IMG/VR virus record: IMGVR_UViG_3300030419_000158
Location: 1 to 30,065 of that record
From: a virus
Direction: 5' to 3' (one strand)
DNA: 30,065 nt
The position numbers and the translations under genes are program-made. How positions within the stretch are numbered: the stretch's first letter is position 1; the number at the start of each line of letters is the position of its first letter. Shown here piece by piece: positions 14,706-23,194 of the stretch. Under the pieces are notes generated by a model. That model was given only the letters and a program-made list of their open reading frames with translations, was not told the DNA's origin and ran no database searches.

Positions 14706-17449
14706 TGGCAGTATATTCAGCTAGACAAAGCTCATACAGTGATGGCGATACTATTACCGCAGCTCACACTAATGATGAGTTTAATGCGATACTAGCAGCG
14801 TTTAACGTATCAACAGGTCACACCCATGACGGCAGTACTGCTGGAGATGGTGGGCCTATATCTAAATTATTTAGTAATACAATAACATTCGGTACAGGTG
14901 CTGATACAGATGTTGCTGTAACATTTGATGGTAATACATCTGATGGTGTATTGACATGGATGGAAGATGAAGACTATTTCCAGTTTTCTGATGATATACT
15001 ATTAACAACTACAGAAAAATTACAGTTTAGAGATACTGCAATATATATTAATTCATCTACAGATGGTCAATTAGATTTAGTAGCAGATACAGAAATACAG
15101 ATAGCAGCCACTACAATAGATATAAATGGTGCAGTAGATGTATCAGGTAATTTATCAGTTGGTGGTAATTTAGACGTTACTGGCACATTAGATTTATCAG
15201 ACTCTAACTTTACTAATGTAGGATCTATACAATTAGATTCTATAGCTGGTGATGGAGATACAGACACAAGTATTACATTTAGTGGATCTGATGTTATAAC
15301 TATAGCAGCTGGTGGAGCTAATCAAGTAACATTTACTGATGGTGCAATTGTTCCATCAACAAATAACGATATTGATTTAGGTACAAGTTCTGTAGAATTT
15401 AAAGATGCATTTTTTGATGGTACAGTAACTACTGATGCATTAGTTGCAGGTACTGCAGATATTAATGGTGGTACATTAGATGGTGTAACTATAGGTGGAT
15501 CTAGTGCTGCAGCTATAACAGGTACAACTATTACTGGTACTAGTTTTGTTATTGGTTCTGCAGATATAAATGAATCAGAACTAGAAACTATAGATGGAGT
15601 TACTGCAGGAACTGTTTCAGCTTCAAAAGCTATTGTTGCTGATTCTAACAAAGATATAACAGGTGGTCGTAATATTACTATCACTGGTGAGTTAGATACT
15701 GCTACTTTAGATGTTTCAGGAGATGCAGATATTGATGGAACAACTAATTTAGATAATACAGATATTGACGGAACACTAGTAGTTGATGGATCTAATATTT
15801 CACTTGATAGTACTTCAACTTTAAACATAGATAACTCTAATACATCTAATGGTATTACTATTGGAACGGCTACATCAGGTGTGCCTATTTCTATTGGGCA
15901 TACAACTTCTGAAGTAACAGTAAATGATAACTTAACTGTTACAGGAGATCTAACTGTTAGTGGCACAACAACTACAGTAAACTCAACTACTGTAAATTTA
16001 AATGATCACAATCTTGTTTTAGATTCTGGTAACAGCACATCTGCAGTTGTAAACGGTGCAGGTATAACTATTGAAGGTGGGTCTGGAGATGATGCTACAT
16101 TTAGCTATAATACTACAGGTCCTAAATTTGAATTAAAACTTGGATCATCACATGAAGATTTACAAGTAGATCAACTTATTGCTGCATCTCTTGATATATC
16201 AGGAGACGTAGACGTAGATGGTACTTTAGAAACAGATGCTTTATCTATAAACGGAACTACAGTAACATCAACAGCAGCTGAGTTAAATTTAGTAGATGGT
16301 ATTACCGCAGGAACTGTATCAGCTTCATTGGCTGTGATTGCAGATTCTAATAAAGACGTATCAGGATTTAGAAATGTAACACTAACTGGTGAACTAGATG
16401 CAGCAACATTAGATATATCTGGTGATGCTGACATAGATGGTACTCTAGAGGCAGATGCTATTACAGTAGATGGAACTGCTCTTGCTACATTAATTGCAGC
16501 AACCACAGTAACAAATGCTACAAATGCAGCACATGTAAGTGTTGCAGATAATGAAAGCACCAACGAAGAAAATTTAATTACATTTATTGAAGATACTTCA
16601 GCTACAGGTAATGTTGGTCTAGAATCAGATGGTGACTTTACATATAATCCAAGCACAGGAACAGTAACAGCTACTATATTTAAAGGTAATATTGATGCTG
16701 TAGATGGAGACTTTGATGGAACTCTTGAAACAGATGCACTATCAATAGCAGGAACAACAGTAACTGCCACTGCAGCAGAACTTAACTATAGTGATACAGG
16801 AGCATCTGTTGGTACAGTTGTTGCAAGTAAAGTTGTAACAGTAGATTCAAATAAAGATGTATCATCATTTAGAAACATCACATTAACAGGAGAACTTGAT
16901 GCAGGCTCTCTTGATGTTAGTGGAGATGCAGATATTGATGGCACATTAGAGGCAGATGCAATTACAGTAAATGGAACTGCACTAGCATCATCAGCAACAA
17001 CAGATACTACTGATGCATCAAATATTGGATCTGGTACTTTAGCAGCAGCAAGAATGGCAGCTGCACAAACAGGTATTACTTCTATCTTAGCTACAGATTT
17101 AAAAATTGGAGAAGACAATGAAACTAAGATAGATTTTGAAGATGCTAATAATATTAATTTCTATGCAAACAATGCAAAAGAAATGGTATTATCTGAAAAT
17201 GCATTAACACCAGGAACATCTGATGGAACTGCATTAGGTACAACATCTTTAATGTGGTCTGATTTATTCTTAGCATCAGGCAGTGTAATTAATTTTAATA
17301 ACGGTGATGTTACTTTAACACACAGCTCTAATACTTTAACAGTGGCTGGAGGCACATTAGAAGCATCAGCAATAACAATAGGTGGATCATCAGTAACTGC
17401 TGGTGGAGCATCAAAAGGATTCGCAGTCGCTATGGCGATTGCATTATAA
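14705..17449 (+). CDS. Tail fibre / spike protein with internal repeats (914 aa)
   Basis: The N-terminus (residues 10-53: SYSDGDTITAAHTNDEFNAI then STGHTHDGSTAGDGGPI) is the virion-anchoring pattern I know from marine phage fibres. The remainder is Thr/Asp/Gly/Ser-rich and beta-rich, consistent with a long beta-helix or triple-beta stalk. Three related segments at 15593, 16295 and 16793 repeat a 'GTVxASK..xDSNKD...RN(I/V)TxTGELD' block followed by SGDADIDGTLEADAITV, and two of them extend over about 270 nt each. The C-terminus ends hydrophobic (SKGFAVAMAIAL). No cleaving peptidase domain is visible, unlike the later fibres. It overlaps the nozzle gene by one base. Confidence 0.85.
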   Translation: MAVYSARQSSYSDGDTITAAHTNDEFNAILAAFNVSTGHTHDGSTAGDGGPISKLFSNTITFGTGADTDVAVTFDGNTSDGVLTWMEDEDYFQFSDDILLTTTEKLQFRDTAIYINSSTDGQLDLVADTEIQIAATTIDINGAVDVSGNLSVGGNLDVTGTLDLSDSNFTNVGSIQLDSIAGDGDTDTSITFSGSDVITIAAGGANQVTFTDGAIVPSTNNDIDLGTSSVEFKDAFFDGTVTTDALVAGTADINGGTLDGVTIGGSSAAAITGTTITGTSFVIGSADINESELETIDGVTAGTVSASKAIVADSNKDITGGRNITITGELDTATLDVSGDADIDGTTNLDNTDIDGTLVVDGSNISLDSTSTLNIDNSNTSNGITIGTATSGVPISIGHTTSEVTVNDNLTVTGDLTVSGTTTTVNSTTVNLNDHNLVLDSGNSTSAVVNGAGITIEGGSGDDATFSYNTTGPKFELKLGSSHEDLQVDQLIAASLDISGDVDVDGTLETDALSINGTTVTSTAAELNLVDGITAGTVSASLAVIADSNKDVSGFRNVTLTGELDAATLDISGDADIDGTLEADAITVDGTALATLIAATTVTNATNAAHVSVADNESTNEENLITFIEDTSATGNVGLESDGDFTYNPSTGTVTATIFKGNIDAVDGDFDGTLETDALSIAGTTVTATAAELNYSDTGASVGTVVASKVVTVDSNKDVSSFRNITLTGELDAGSLDVSGDADIDGTLEADAITVNGTALASSATTDTTDASNIGSGTLAAARMAAAQTGITSILATDLKIGEDNETKIDFEDANNINFYANNAKEMVLSENALTPGTSDGTALGTTSLMWSDLFLASGSVINFNNGDVTLTHSSNTLTVAGGTLEASAITIGGSSVTAGGASKGFAVAMAIAL
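15593..15742 (+). repeat. Fibre internal repeat, copy 1 (partial)
   Basis: A 150-nt block encoding DGVTAGTVSASKAIVADSNK then DITGGRNITITGELDTATLD and VSGDADIDGT. It is colinear with 16295-16444 in copy 2 and with the block from 16793 in copy 3. Upstream the similarity weakens (NESELETI instead of TAAELNLV). Confidence 0.75.
16217..16486 (+). repeat. Fibre internal repeat, copy 2
   Basis: A 270-nt block starting DGTLETDALSINGTTVTSTA, with AAELNLVDGITAGTVSASLA and a GELDAATLDISGDADIDGTL core, ending EADAITVDGTALA. It matches copy 3 (16715-16987) codon by codon, apart from one extra codon in copy 3. Confidence 0.8.
16715..16987 (+). repeat. Fibre internal repeat, copy 3
   Basis: A 273-nt block starting DGTLETDALSIAGTTVTATA, with AAELNYSDTGASVGTVVASK and GELDAGSLDVSGDADIDGTL, ending EADAITVNGTALA. 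It lies 498 nt downstream of copy 2, so unrelated sequence separates the copies. Third-position changes show the copies are old or under selection for protein sequence. Confidence 0.8.
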
Positions 17450-17458
17450 GGAGGATAT

Positions 17459-17791
17459 ATGGCACAAGACTTTGAATCAAATGGGGCAAGAATTACAAAC
17501 TCTGCTACCACTATAGTCACAGCTGATAGTGACGATGCTATAGTAGGTCTTCGCTTTGCTAATATTTTAACAACTACAGATACACTTGATGTATTTATTA
17601 CAGACGCTGGTGACAGTAATAACGCCAGATATCTAATAAAAGGTGTAAGCGTACCAGCTTCATCTTCAATAGAAGTAGTTCAAGGTGGTTCTAAAATTGT
17701 TATGCAAAATGGAGATGTGTTAAAAGCACAAAGTGGGACAGCAAATGGTTTTGATTGTTGGGTTAGTCGAGTAGACGCAATTAGTGAATAA
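17459..17791 (+). CDS. Small virion structural protein (110 aa)
   Basis: A strong AAGGAGGATAT precedes ATG 17459. The protein is beta-rich: NSATTIVTADSDDAIVGLRF then TTDTLDVFITDAGDSNNARY, LIKGVSVPASSSIEVVQGGS and KIVMQNGDVLKAQSGTANGF. The 'GVSVPA...S.(E/L)VV..G.K.VLQ.GD.LKA' pattern is one I recall from small structural proteins of marine and enteric phages, usually near tail fibres. It is probably a tail-associated beta-sandwich. No enzymatic residues are visible. Confidence 0.7.
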   Translation: MAQDFESNGARITNSATTIVTADSDDAIVGLRFANILTTTDTLDVFITDAGDSNNARYLIKGVSVPASSSIEVVQGGSKIVMQNGDVLKAQSGTANGFDCWVSRVDAISE

Positions 17792-17800
17792 GGAGATATT

Positions 17801-17977
17801 ATGGCACAAGAAGAAGTAGGAGGTCCATTATTTGTAGGATCAGGACCTGCATCAGAGCAGATACCTGAACATGATTCTACAGTGGATGAAAATCAAACAG
17901 TTGGTAGTGCAGTTGTTGCAGGACCAATAACAATTAACGCTGTGATAACAGTCACAGGAACTATGGTGGTAATATAA
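17801..17977 (+). CDS. Small fibre-associated protein (58 aa)
   Basis: ATG 17801 has the SD AAGGAGATATT, and the gene ends in a TAATG overlap with the next. The N-terminal half is acidic and Gly/Pro-rich (MAQEEVGGPLFVGSGPASEQ). The C-terminal half (VDENQTVGSAVVAGPITINA then VITVTGTMVVI) is the 'NQTxG...xxxGPITIxxxVxVTVxxGxxWVI' beta-repeat that often closes or accompanies phage fibre genes, here without a final Trp. I infer a short triple-stranded beta element that may cap or join a fibre. Confidence 0.65.
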   Translation: MAQEEVGGPLFVGSGPASEQIPEHDSTVDENQTVGSAVVAGPITINAVITVTGTMVVI

Positions 17978-19326
17978 TGGCAGGAATACAAATAGACGGA
18001 GTTAATAATAAGATTGACTTTGATGATGATGCAGATACCAGTATATCGTCAGCTACAGATGATACGCTAGTAGTAGAAGTAGGTGGTAATACCCTTGCAA
18101 CTGTAACAGCAACAGGAGTAACTATTAATGATGGCACTACAATTACAACTGCTGATAATACAGACACACTTACATTAACATCGACAGATGCTGATGCTAG
18201 TTCTGGGCCTAATATTGTTTTAAACAGAGACAGTGGCTCTCCAGCAGATAATGATATTGTTGGTCAATTTACATTTAGAGCTGATAATGATGCAGGTGAA
18301 GCAACTGATTATTGTAGATTCAGAACTCATTTAGTAGATGTTAGTGATGGTACTGAAGACGGTAACTTTAGATTATTTACTTTATCAGGTGGTGCTGAAT
18401 TATCTAGGATTGATGTAGATGCAACAGAAACAGCATTTAATGAAGACTCAGCAGACATAGACTTCCGAGTAGAAGGTAATGGTAACATAAATTTATTGTT
18501 TGTCGATGCTGGTGAAGATTCTGTTTATATTAATGCTTCTGGTCAACAAGCTGATGAAAAGTTTTTAGTTAATAATAATGATAATAGTAAAGGATTATTT
18601 TCTAGATGTACAAGTGGCTCACAAGCTAATGACACAGTTCATTTTGATGCTAACAGAGCAGCTACATCTTCTTATAATTTTATAAGAATAATGTCAGGTA
18701 ACAGCACAGACTCTGAATTTATTTTTACTGGTGAAGGTAATGCTCTTGCTGATGGTAGTTTTAGTGGAGGTGGTGCAGATTACGCAGAGTATTTTGAATG
18801 GAAAGATGGCAACAGTTCTGATGAAGATAGAGTTGGTTGCTCAGTAGTTCTCGATGGTAACAAAATCGTTAAAGCCACCGATAGTGATGATGCTTCTAAA
18901 ATTATAGGTGTCATATCTGCTTGTCCAGTGGTTGTTGGAGATTCTGATATAGAGCAATGGTTACAAAAATATGAGAAAGACGAATTAAATCGTTTTATTT
19001 GGGAGGATTACGAAAGTGTAATATGGTTTGATGAAAAAGGCAAAGATACTTTTTATCATGTAGACCGAGTGCCTAATGGTGTGACAATACCTGATGATGC
19101 AATCTACTATCGAACAGAAGATGATGGTGTTACTAAATTAAAACGTAAAAAATTAAATCCAGCTTATGACGAATCTAAAACTTATATTTCTAGAAAAGAT
19201 AGAAAAGAATGGGGTACTGTTGGTCTTGTAGGTAAACTAAGAATTAAAAAAGGACAACCAACAGGAACAAATTGGATTAAAATGAGAGACATCTCAGACA
19301 CAGTAGAGGAGTGGTTAGTTAGATGA
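17977..19326 (+). CDS. Tail fibre with C-terminal Peptidase_G2-like self-cleaving domain (449 aa)
   Basis: Residues 1-265 are a beta-rich stalk (ADNTDTLTLTSTDADASSGP, FRVEGNGNINLLFVDAGEDS). From residue 266 (GADYAEYFEWKDGN) through VGCSVVLDGNKIVKATDSDD and IIGVISACPVVVGDS to the end WIKMRDISDTVEEW, the sequence matches the intramolecular chaperone/auto-cleaving domain first described for the neck appendage of Bacillus phages phi29 and GA-1 (Peptidase_G2). This domain helps the fibre trimerise, then cuts itself off. It shares a near-identical 59-nt segment with the next gene. The start is set by TAATG; the stop forms ATGA with the next start. Confidence 0.85.
   Translation: MAGIQIDGVNNKIDFDDDADTSISSATDDTLVVEVGGNTLATVTATGVTINDGTTITTADNTDTLTLTSTDADASSGPNIVLNRDSGSPADNDIVGQFTFRADNDAGEATDYCRFRTHLVDVSDGTEDGNFRLFTLSGGAELSRIDVDATETAFNEDSADIDFRVEGNGNINLLFVDAGEDSVYINASGQQADEKFLVNNNDNSKGLFSRCTSGSQANDTVHFDANRAATSSYNFIRIMSGNSTDSEFIFTGEGNALADGSFSGGGADYAEYFEWKDGNSSDEDRVGCSVVLDGNKIVKATDSDDASKIIGVISACPVVVGDSDIEQWLQKYEKDELNRFIWEDYESVIWFDEKGKDTFYHVDRVPNGVTIPDDAIYYRTEDDGVTKLKRKKLNPAYDESKTYISRKDRKEWGTVGLVGKLRIKKGQPTGTNWIKMRDISDTVEEWLVR
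18139..18197 (+). repeat. Shared fibre segment, copy A
   Basis: This 59-nt stretch, encoding TITTADNTDTLTLTSTDADA, differs from 19434-19492 at only three positions by direct comparison. A more diverged third version lies at 21125-21183. The three occur in three consecutive fibre genes. Confidence 0.85.
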
Positions 19327-21020
19327 CAAGTACAATTAAAGTAGATACAATTAGTGAGAACACCAGTGCAAATGGCGTAGCTATAGATAGTGTAACATTG
19401 AAGGATGGTGGCATTACAGCTACTGCTGCAAGTACAATTACAACTGCTGATAACACGGACACACTTACATTAACATCAACAGATGCTGATGCAAACGTAG
19501 GTCCGAATTTAAGATTATATAGAAACTCAGGAAGCCCAGCAAATAGTGATGTATTAGGTGCTATAGAGTTTGAAGGTAGAAATAATAATTCTCAAGATGT
19601 TGTTTATGGCAGCATAGTATCATCTCTATCAGATGTTACTGATGGTGCTGAACATGGTCTTATGGAGTTTAAGTCAATGGTTGGTGGTACTAATCAATTA
19701 AGAATGTCATTTGATGATACCTCGGTAATATTTAACCAAGATTCAATAGACTCAGACTTCCGAGTAGAATCTAATGGTAATACACATATGTTATTTATTG
19801 AAGGGGGCACGGACAGAATTTTAATAAATAAAAGTTCTGCAACAACAAAATGGTTTAATGGCACAAGTATAGTTCCCAATTTTGAAATATTTGGAACAGA
19901 CAATACGTCAGGTAGAATGACCGCACTTACTTACGGTGCGGATGATGCAGGTGCTGCTATGTTTGTATTTGGTAAACAAAGAGATGGTACACCTGATAGT
20001 TACACTATTGCTCAAAATAATGATCAACTGGGTATTATTTCTTTTCAAGGTGCAGATGGTACACACTTCGTTGAAGCAGCTAGCATTAGAGTTGATGTAG
20101 ATAAGGCAACTGGTTCTGATGATATGCCAGGAAGAATAGAGTTTCATACAACAGCCGATGGTGCTAACGCTGGATCTGAAAGAATGCGTATTGGTTCTGG
20201 AGGTCACATTGGTATTGGAGTTGCCACAGAATCAAACAAAGTAAGAATACTTCAAGACCAATCAGATGAAAACTGTGTGCAAATAGAATACGACACAAGC
20301 TCTGCTGATGAAAGTGTTATGAGATGGTTTTGTGATAGATCTGCAAATGCAGCTTGGGATTTTTTACAAGCATATTCAAATAACGCATCCAGTGCTGACT
20401 TAGAATATCAAATGAGGTCAGCTGGTGATATGTCTATGGATGGCACTCTTACAGAAAATGGTGCGGATTATGCCGAGTATTTTGAAACAGTAGACGGCAA
20501 TGCAATAGCGATTGGAAAAACAGTTGTATTAGAAAACGGCAAGGTAAGAGCGTCTACTTCTAGTGATGACGCATCAGCTATTATTGGAGTGGTTAGACCA
20601 AAAGAAAACGGTAAAATTTCTGCGGTAATTGGTAATGCTGGTTGGAATAAATGGCATAATAAATATTTAACAGATGACTTTGGAGTTTATATTTGGGAAG
20701 ATTACACAGTCAAAGAATGGACTGAAACCATTAATAATGAAAACGGCACTGTTACAACAAAAAACCACTCATACCCCTCTGATTTTATCCCTGAAGGTGT
20801 AACTGCACCAGCGGATGCAAAAGAATTAACACAACAGAGAAGAAAACAAAATCCTGATTGGAATAAAGACATTGAATATAAACCAAGATCGGAAAGAGAC
20901 GAGTGGGTTGTTATTGGATTACTTGGTCAGATACCAATTAACAAAGATCAAAAAACTGGAGACCGATGGATTAAAATGAAAGACATTTCAGACACAATAG
21001 AGGAGTGGTATATAAGATGA
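19323..21020 (+). CDS. Tail fibre with C-terminal Peptidase_G2-like domain, second paralogue (565 aa)
   Basis: Start ATG 19323 overlaps the previous TGA (ATGA). The N-terminus, MTSTIKVDTISENTSANGVA then IDSVTLKDGGITATAASTIT, is shared with the third fibre gene. The middle (residues about 100-375) is unlike its neighbours. Residues 380-565 repeat the Peptidase_G2 layout: GADYAEYFETVDGN, GKTVVLENGKVRASTSSDDA, AIIGVVRPKENGKISAVIGN, ending WIKMKDISDTIEEWYIR. The enlarged domain is consistent with maturation by self-cleavage. Comparison with the first paralogue shows conserved ends and a variable body, the usual pattern for host-recognition proteins. Confidence 0.85.
   Translation: MTSTIKVDTISENTSANGVAIDSVTLKDGGITATAASTITTADNTDTLTLTSTDADANVGPNLRLYRNSGSPANSDVLGAIEFEGRNNNSQDVVYGSIVSSLSDVTDGAEHGLMEFKSMVGGTNQLRMSFDDTSVIFNQDSIDSDFRVESNGNTHMLFIEGGTDRILINKSSATTKWFNGTSIVPNFEIFGTDNTSGRMTALTYGADDAGAAMFVFGKQRDGTPDSYTIAQNNDQLGIISFQGADGTHFVEAASIRVDVDKATGSDDMPGRIEFHTTADGANAGSERMRIGSGGHIGIGVATESNKVRILQDQSDENCVQIEYDTSSADESVMRWFCDRSANAAWDFLQAYSNNASSADLEYQMRSAGDMSMDGTLTENGADYAEYFETVDGNAIAIGKTVVLENGKVRASTSSDDASAIIGVVRPKENGKISAVIGNAGWNKWHNKYLTDDFGVYIWEDYTVKEWTETINNENGTVTTKNHSYPSDFIPEGVTAPADAKELTQQRRKQNPDWNKDIEYKPRSERDEWVVIGLLGQIPINKDQKTGDRWIKMKDISDTIEEWYIR
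19434..19492 (+). repeat. Shared fibre segment, copy B
   Basis: It is 56 of 59 bases identical with copy A at 18139-18197 by manual alignment. It lies just after a second shared stretch (19371-19442) that matches 21062-21133 in the third fibre gene. Confidence 0.85.
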
Positions 21021-22456
21021 GTGAAATAAGAGTAGATACAGTATCAGAAAAAACATCAGCGAATGGCGTTGCTATTGATAGTGTAACATTAAAGGATGGT
21101 GGCATAACTGCAACTGCTGCAAGTACGATTACTGTAGCTGATAACTCAGATACACTTTCTTTAATATCAACAGATGCAGACGCTAACGCTGGACCAGTAT
21201 TAAGATTGTTTAGAAACTCTGCTTCTCCAGCAGACGATGATGTAGCTGGTAGCATTGTATTCTCAGGAGAAGATGATGGAAGTAATGAAACTGATTATGC
21301 CTCAATTAAAGTTATTACTGAAGATGTAACAGACGGCACGGAAGATGGAAGATTAAGTTTTAATATTATAGATGGTGGAAGTGCGGTAGAAGTAATGTCT
21401 ATTTTTGACAATTTTGTCGGTATTGGTACTACTGCACCTGAACAAGTTTTGCATGTTCATGGAGGTGATTCTGGTAGTTCTTATTCAGCAGATAATGCAG
21501 ACAGACTTATTATTGAAAATAACGACTCGTTAAGAATAGACATGAGAACAGGCACTTCAAACACAGTTGGTATAATGTTCTCTGATACAACAAGAAATAG
21601 AGCCTCAATAAATTATAGTCACAGCACAGACCACATGACACTTACACACGAAGGTGATAAGTCTTTTGTCATGGGTGGTGGTAGAACTCAAACAGGAGGA
21701 GAGACTTCTGGTGATGTTTCTGCTGGTGGACTTTGTTTAAATATGGGAGCTAATGATGCTCAAATTTTAAGTTTTAAATCTTCTGATATTGATCATGGAA
21801 TAACATCTGGAACAGGCAACAATGCTGAAACTGATACTTATGGATCAATTAAAAAAGTAGATTCTAATAATGGAGGATGTAAACTTTCAGGATATACTGA
21901 AGGTTCAAGCGTAATGGCAATAGAGTTGTTTGGTTACACTACAACTCCAGATAGTGCCTTCAGTGTTTCTTCTCAAGGCATTGTTCAAATTAGAGCTGTA
22001 GAAAAAAGTGGAAGTTCTTATACAGGAGTCGGTAATGATGATAATATGTTTGCTGTTAAAAATGATGGTAGCACAAAATTTATAGTTAGAGGTGATGGAG
22101 ATATTGGGCATGATGGAAGTGCAAGTGCGTTTGATGAATACGAAGATGCTCACCTTGCACGAGCTTTAGATTTGTCTCATGGTAATGGTGTTATTGACTC
22201 TAAGTTTGATCAGTTTGTAAAATATAATCATGAAGATTTAGCTAAGATAGGTTTAGTTGGCAGAGAAAAAGATGGCACACCTAATCATTTTATAAACATT
22301 ACAGGTTTTCAAAGACTTCATAATGGTGCCATCTGGCAACAGTACGAGAAACATCAAAGATTGGCGGAAGCCGTGTATGAGATGGCAAAAGAAGTATTAG
22401 GCGAAGACAAAGCAAATGCAATACTTGAAAAGCATGATATAAAGTTATTAAATTAA
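21017..22456 (+). CDS. Tail fibre paralogue with a different C-terminal domain (479 aa)
   Basis: I choose ATG 21017 because it gives an ATGA junction with the previous stop and aligns MSEIRVDTVSEKTSANGVAI with the preceding paralogue; the GTG at 21005 is four codons upstream. Residues 1-90 match the preceding fibre (DSVTLKDGGITATAASTI). The central part is beta-rich with VGIGTTAPEQVLHVHGGDSG and similar fibre patterns. The C-terminus lacks Peptidase_G2. Instead residues 377-479 read DAHLARALDLSHGNG, FVKYNHEDLAKIGLVGREKD, PNHFINITGFQRLHNGAIWQ and then a helix, a C-terminal unit I recall from other marine phage fibres, probably a trimerisation or folding cap. Confidence 0.82.
   Translation: MSEIRVDTVSEKTSANGVAIDSVTLKDGGITATAASTITVADNSDTLSLISTDADANAGPVLRLFRNSASPADDDVAGSIVFSGEDDGSNETDYASIKVITEDVTDGTEDGRLSFNIIDGGSAVEVMSIFDNFVGIGTTAPEQVLHVHGGDSGSSYSADNADRLIIENNDSLRIDMRTGTSNTVGIMFSDTTRNRASINYSHSTDHMTLTHEGDKSFVMGGGRTQTGGETSGDVSAGGLCLNMGANDAQILSFKSSDIDHGITSGTGNNAETDTYGSIKKVDSNNGGCKLSGYTEGSSVMAIELFGYTTTPDSAFSVSSQGIVQIRAVEKSGSSYTGVGNDDNMFAVKNDGSTKFIVRGDGDIGHDGSASAFDEYEDAHLARALDLSHGNGVIDSKFDQFVKYNHEDLAKIGLVGREKDGTPNHFINITGFQRLHNGAIWQQYEKHQRLAEAVYEMAKEVLGEDKANAILEKHDIKLLN
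21125..21183 (+). repeat. Shared fibre segment, copy C (diverged)
   Basis: It is colinear with copies A and B and encodes TITVADNSDTLSLISTDADA, with several base changes. It marks the N-terminal module shared by all three consecutive fibres. Confidence 0.75.
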
Positions 22457-22475
22457 GGAGAAAACGGAGAAAAAT

Positions 22476-22802
22476 ATGGCAATAACAGCAAACATGACAA
22501 CACCTGAAGGCATAGCACTTACGGATGTGTATATAAGAGTGACTCAAGCGTATGTCAAAAAAATGGTAGATAGTGAAGGTAATGATGCATGGAAGTTAAT
22601 TTATGATGTTTTAATTTACAAAGATAAAAATACTCGTGATGACCCAGATGGTAAAGGCACAGAAGAATCCATGCGTATATCTAATCGTAATGTAGATCAT
22701 TTTAAAATTGATTACAGTCTAGATGCAACAGACAATCCAATTAAACTTGCGTATGCAAATTTAAAAACAAATAGCGAACTATCTAACGTCAAAGACGCAT
22801 AA
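22476..22802 (+). CDS. Small structural protein (108 aa)
   Basis: Two purine-rich SD-like stretches (AAGGAGAAAACGGAGAAAAAT) precede ATG 22476. The sequence MAITANMTTPEGIALTDVYI, RVTQAYVKKMVDSEGNDAWK, LIYDVLIYKDKNTRDD and HFKIDYSLDATDNPIKLAYA looks like a compact beta-strand protein. Related short proteins with 'GI.L.DAY.R+' and 'V.IYKDK..R' patterns are familiar from marine phage tail regions. I assign no specific role; position suggests a tail or baseplate-like component. Confidence 0.65.
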   Translation: MAITANMTTPEGIALTDVYIRVTQAYVKKMVDSEGNDAWKLIYDVLIYKDKNTRDDPDGKGTEESMRISNRNVDHFKIDYSLDATDNPIKLAYANLKTNSELSNVKDA

Positions 22803-22803
22803 G

Positions 22804-23049
22804 ATGGACATGGAGCCAAAGACGGAGAGAGAACATATTATATCCCTACAGGGACACATTACAGGTGTTAAAAGAGAAATAGAGGTAATTAAAACAAATC
22901 ACCTTGCACACCTGGACGAAAAGATTTCACACGTTCATGAGGACGTAGAGAAGTTGGGTGGTAAGATAGATAAGATCTATTGGGTTGTTCTTTCTACAGT
23001 GGGGGCTGTAGGTCTAATGGTAATAGAAACATTACTAAGTATGTTATAA
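22804..23049 (+). CDS. Holin-like / XhlA-like membrane protein (81 aa)
   Basis: The first 58 residues are a charged coiled coil (EREHIISLQGHITGVKREIE, VIKTNHLAHLDEKISHVHED, VEKLGGKIDKIY). Residues 60-80 form one strongly hydrophobic helix (WVVLSTVGAVGLMVIETLLS). This coiled-coil plus C-terminal membrane anchor resembles XhlA-type haemolysin or holin accessory proteins of phages and short proteins of pelagiphage-like genomes. Holins time host lysis, but no endolysin is visible in the window, and a virion membrane-anchor role is possible. The start lies one base after the previous stop. Confidence 0.6.
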   Translation: MDMEPKTEREHIISLQGHITGVKREIEVIKTNHLAHLDEKISHVHEDVEKLGGKIDKIYWVVLSTVGAVGLMVIETLLSML

Positions 23050-23050
23050 T

Positions 23051-23194
23051 ATGGCTAAAAAATGGAAGTCATACACAGAACATGAAGCTGTACATAAGGG
23101 AACATCTATAGGACGCAACCCTATAACGAGTACAATGAATAAAAAAAAGAAAGCAAGTTTTAAGAAATATAGAGGACAAGGAAAGAGAAGATAA
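23051..23194 (+). CDS. Small basic protein (47 aa)
   Basis: ATG 23051 immediately follows the previous stop, and the gene ends in TAATG with the next one. The translation, MAKKWKSYTEHEAVHKGTSI then GRNPITSTMNKKKKASFKKY and RGQGKRR, contains the 'KGTSIG--P-TS-MNK-K-SFKKYRGQGK' string that I recall from short marine phage proteins. It resembles in composition the basic cassette between the terminase genes. The function is unknown; DNA or RNA binding is possible from charge. Confidence 0.7.
   Translation: MAKKWKSYTEHEAVHKGTSIGRNPITSTMNKKKKASFKKYRGQGKRR

Noticed and set aside
15322-15966. Long minus-strand ORF (214 aa), with others at 16171-16770, 16786-17118 and 17161-17520
   Set aside because: All lie opposite the repeat-rich fibre gene. 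Their Ser/Val/Pro-rich translations simply mirror its Thr/Asp/Gly-rich codons, which seldom create antisense stops. No SD or known motif.
12083-17449. Tail-assembly chaperone pair or tape-measure gene
   Set aside because: No long helical tape-measure protein or paired frameshifting ORFs; the adaptor and nozzle pattern fits a short tail instead.
21005-21016. GTG start four codons before the third fibre's ATG
   Set aside because: ATG 21017 makes an ATGA junction like the upstream fibre and aligns with the paralogue's N-terminus.
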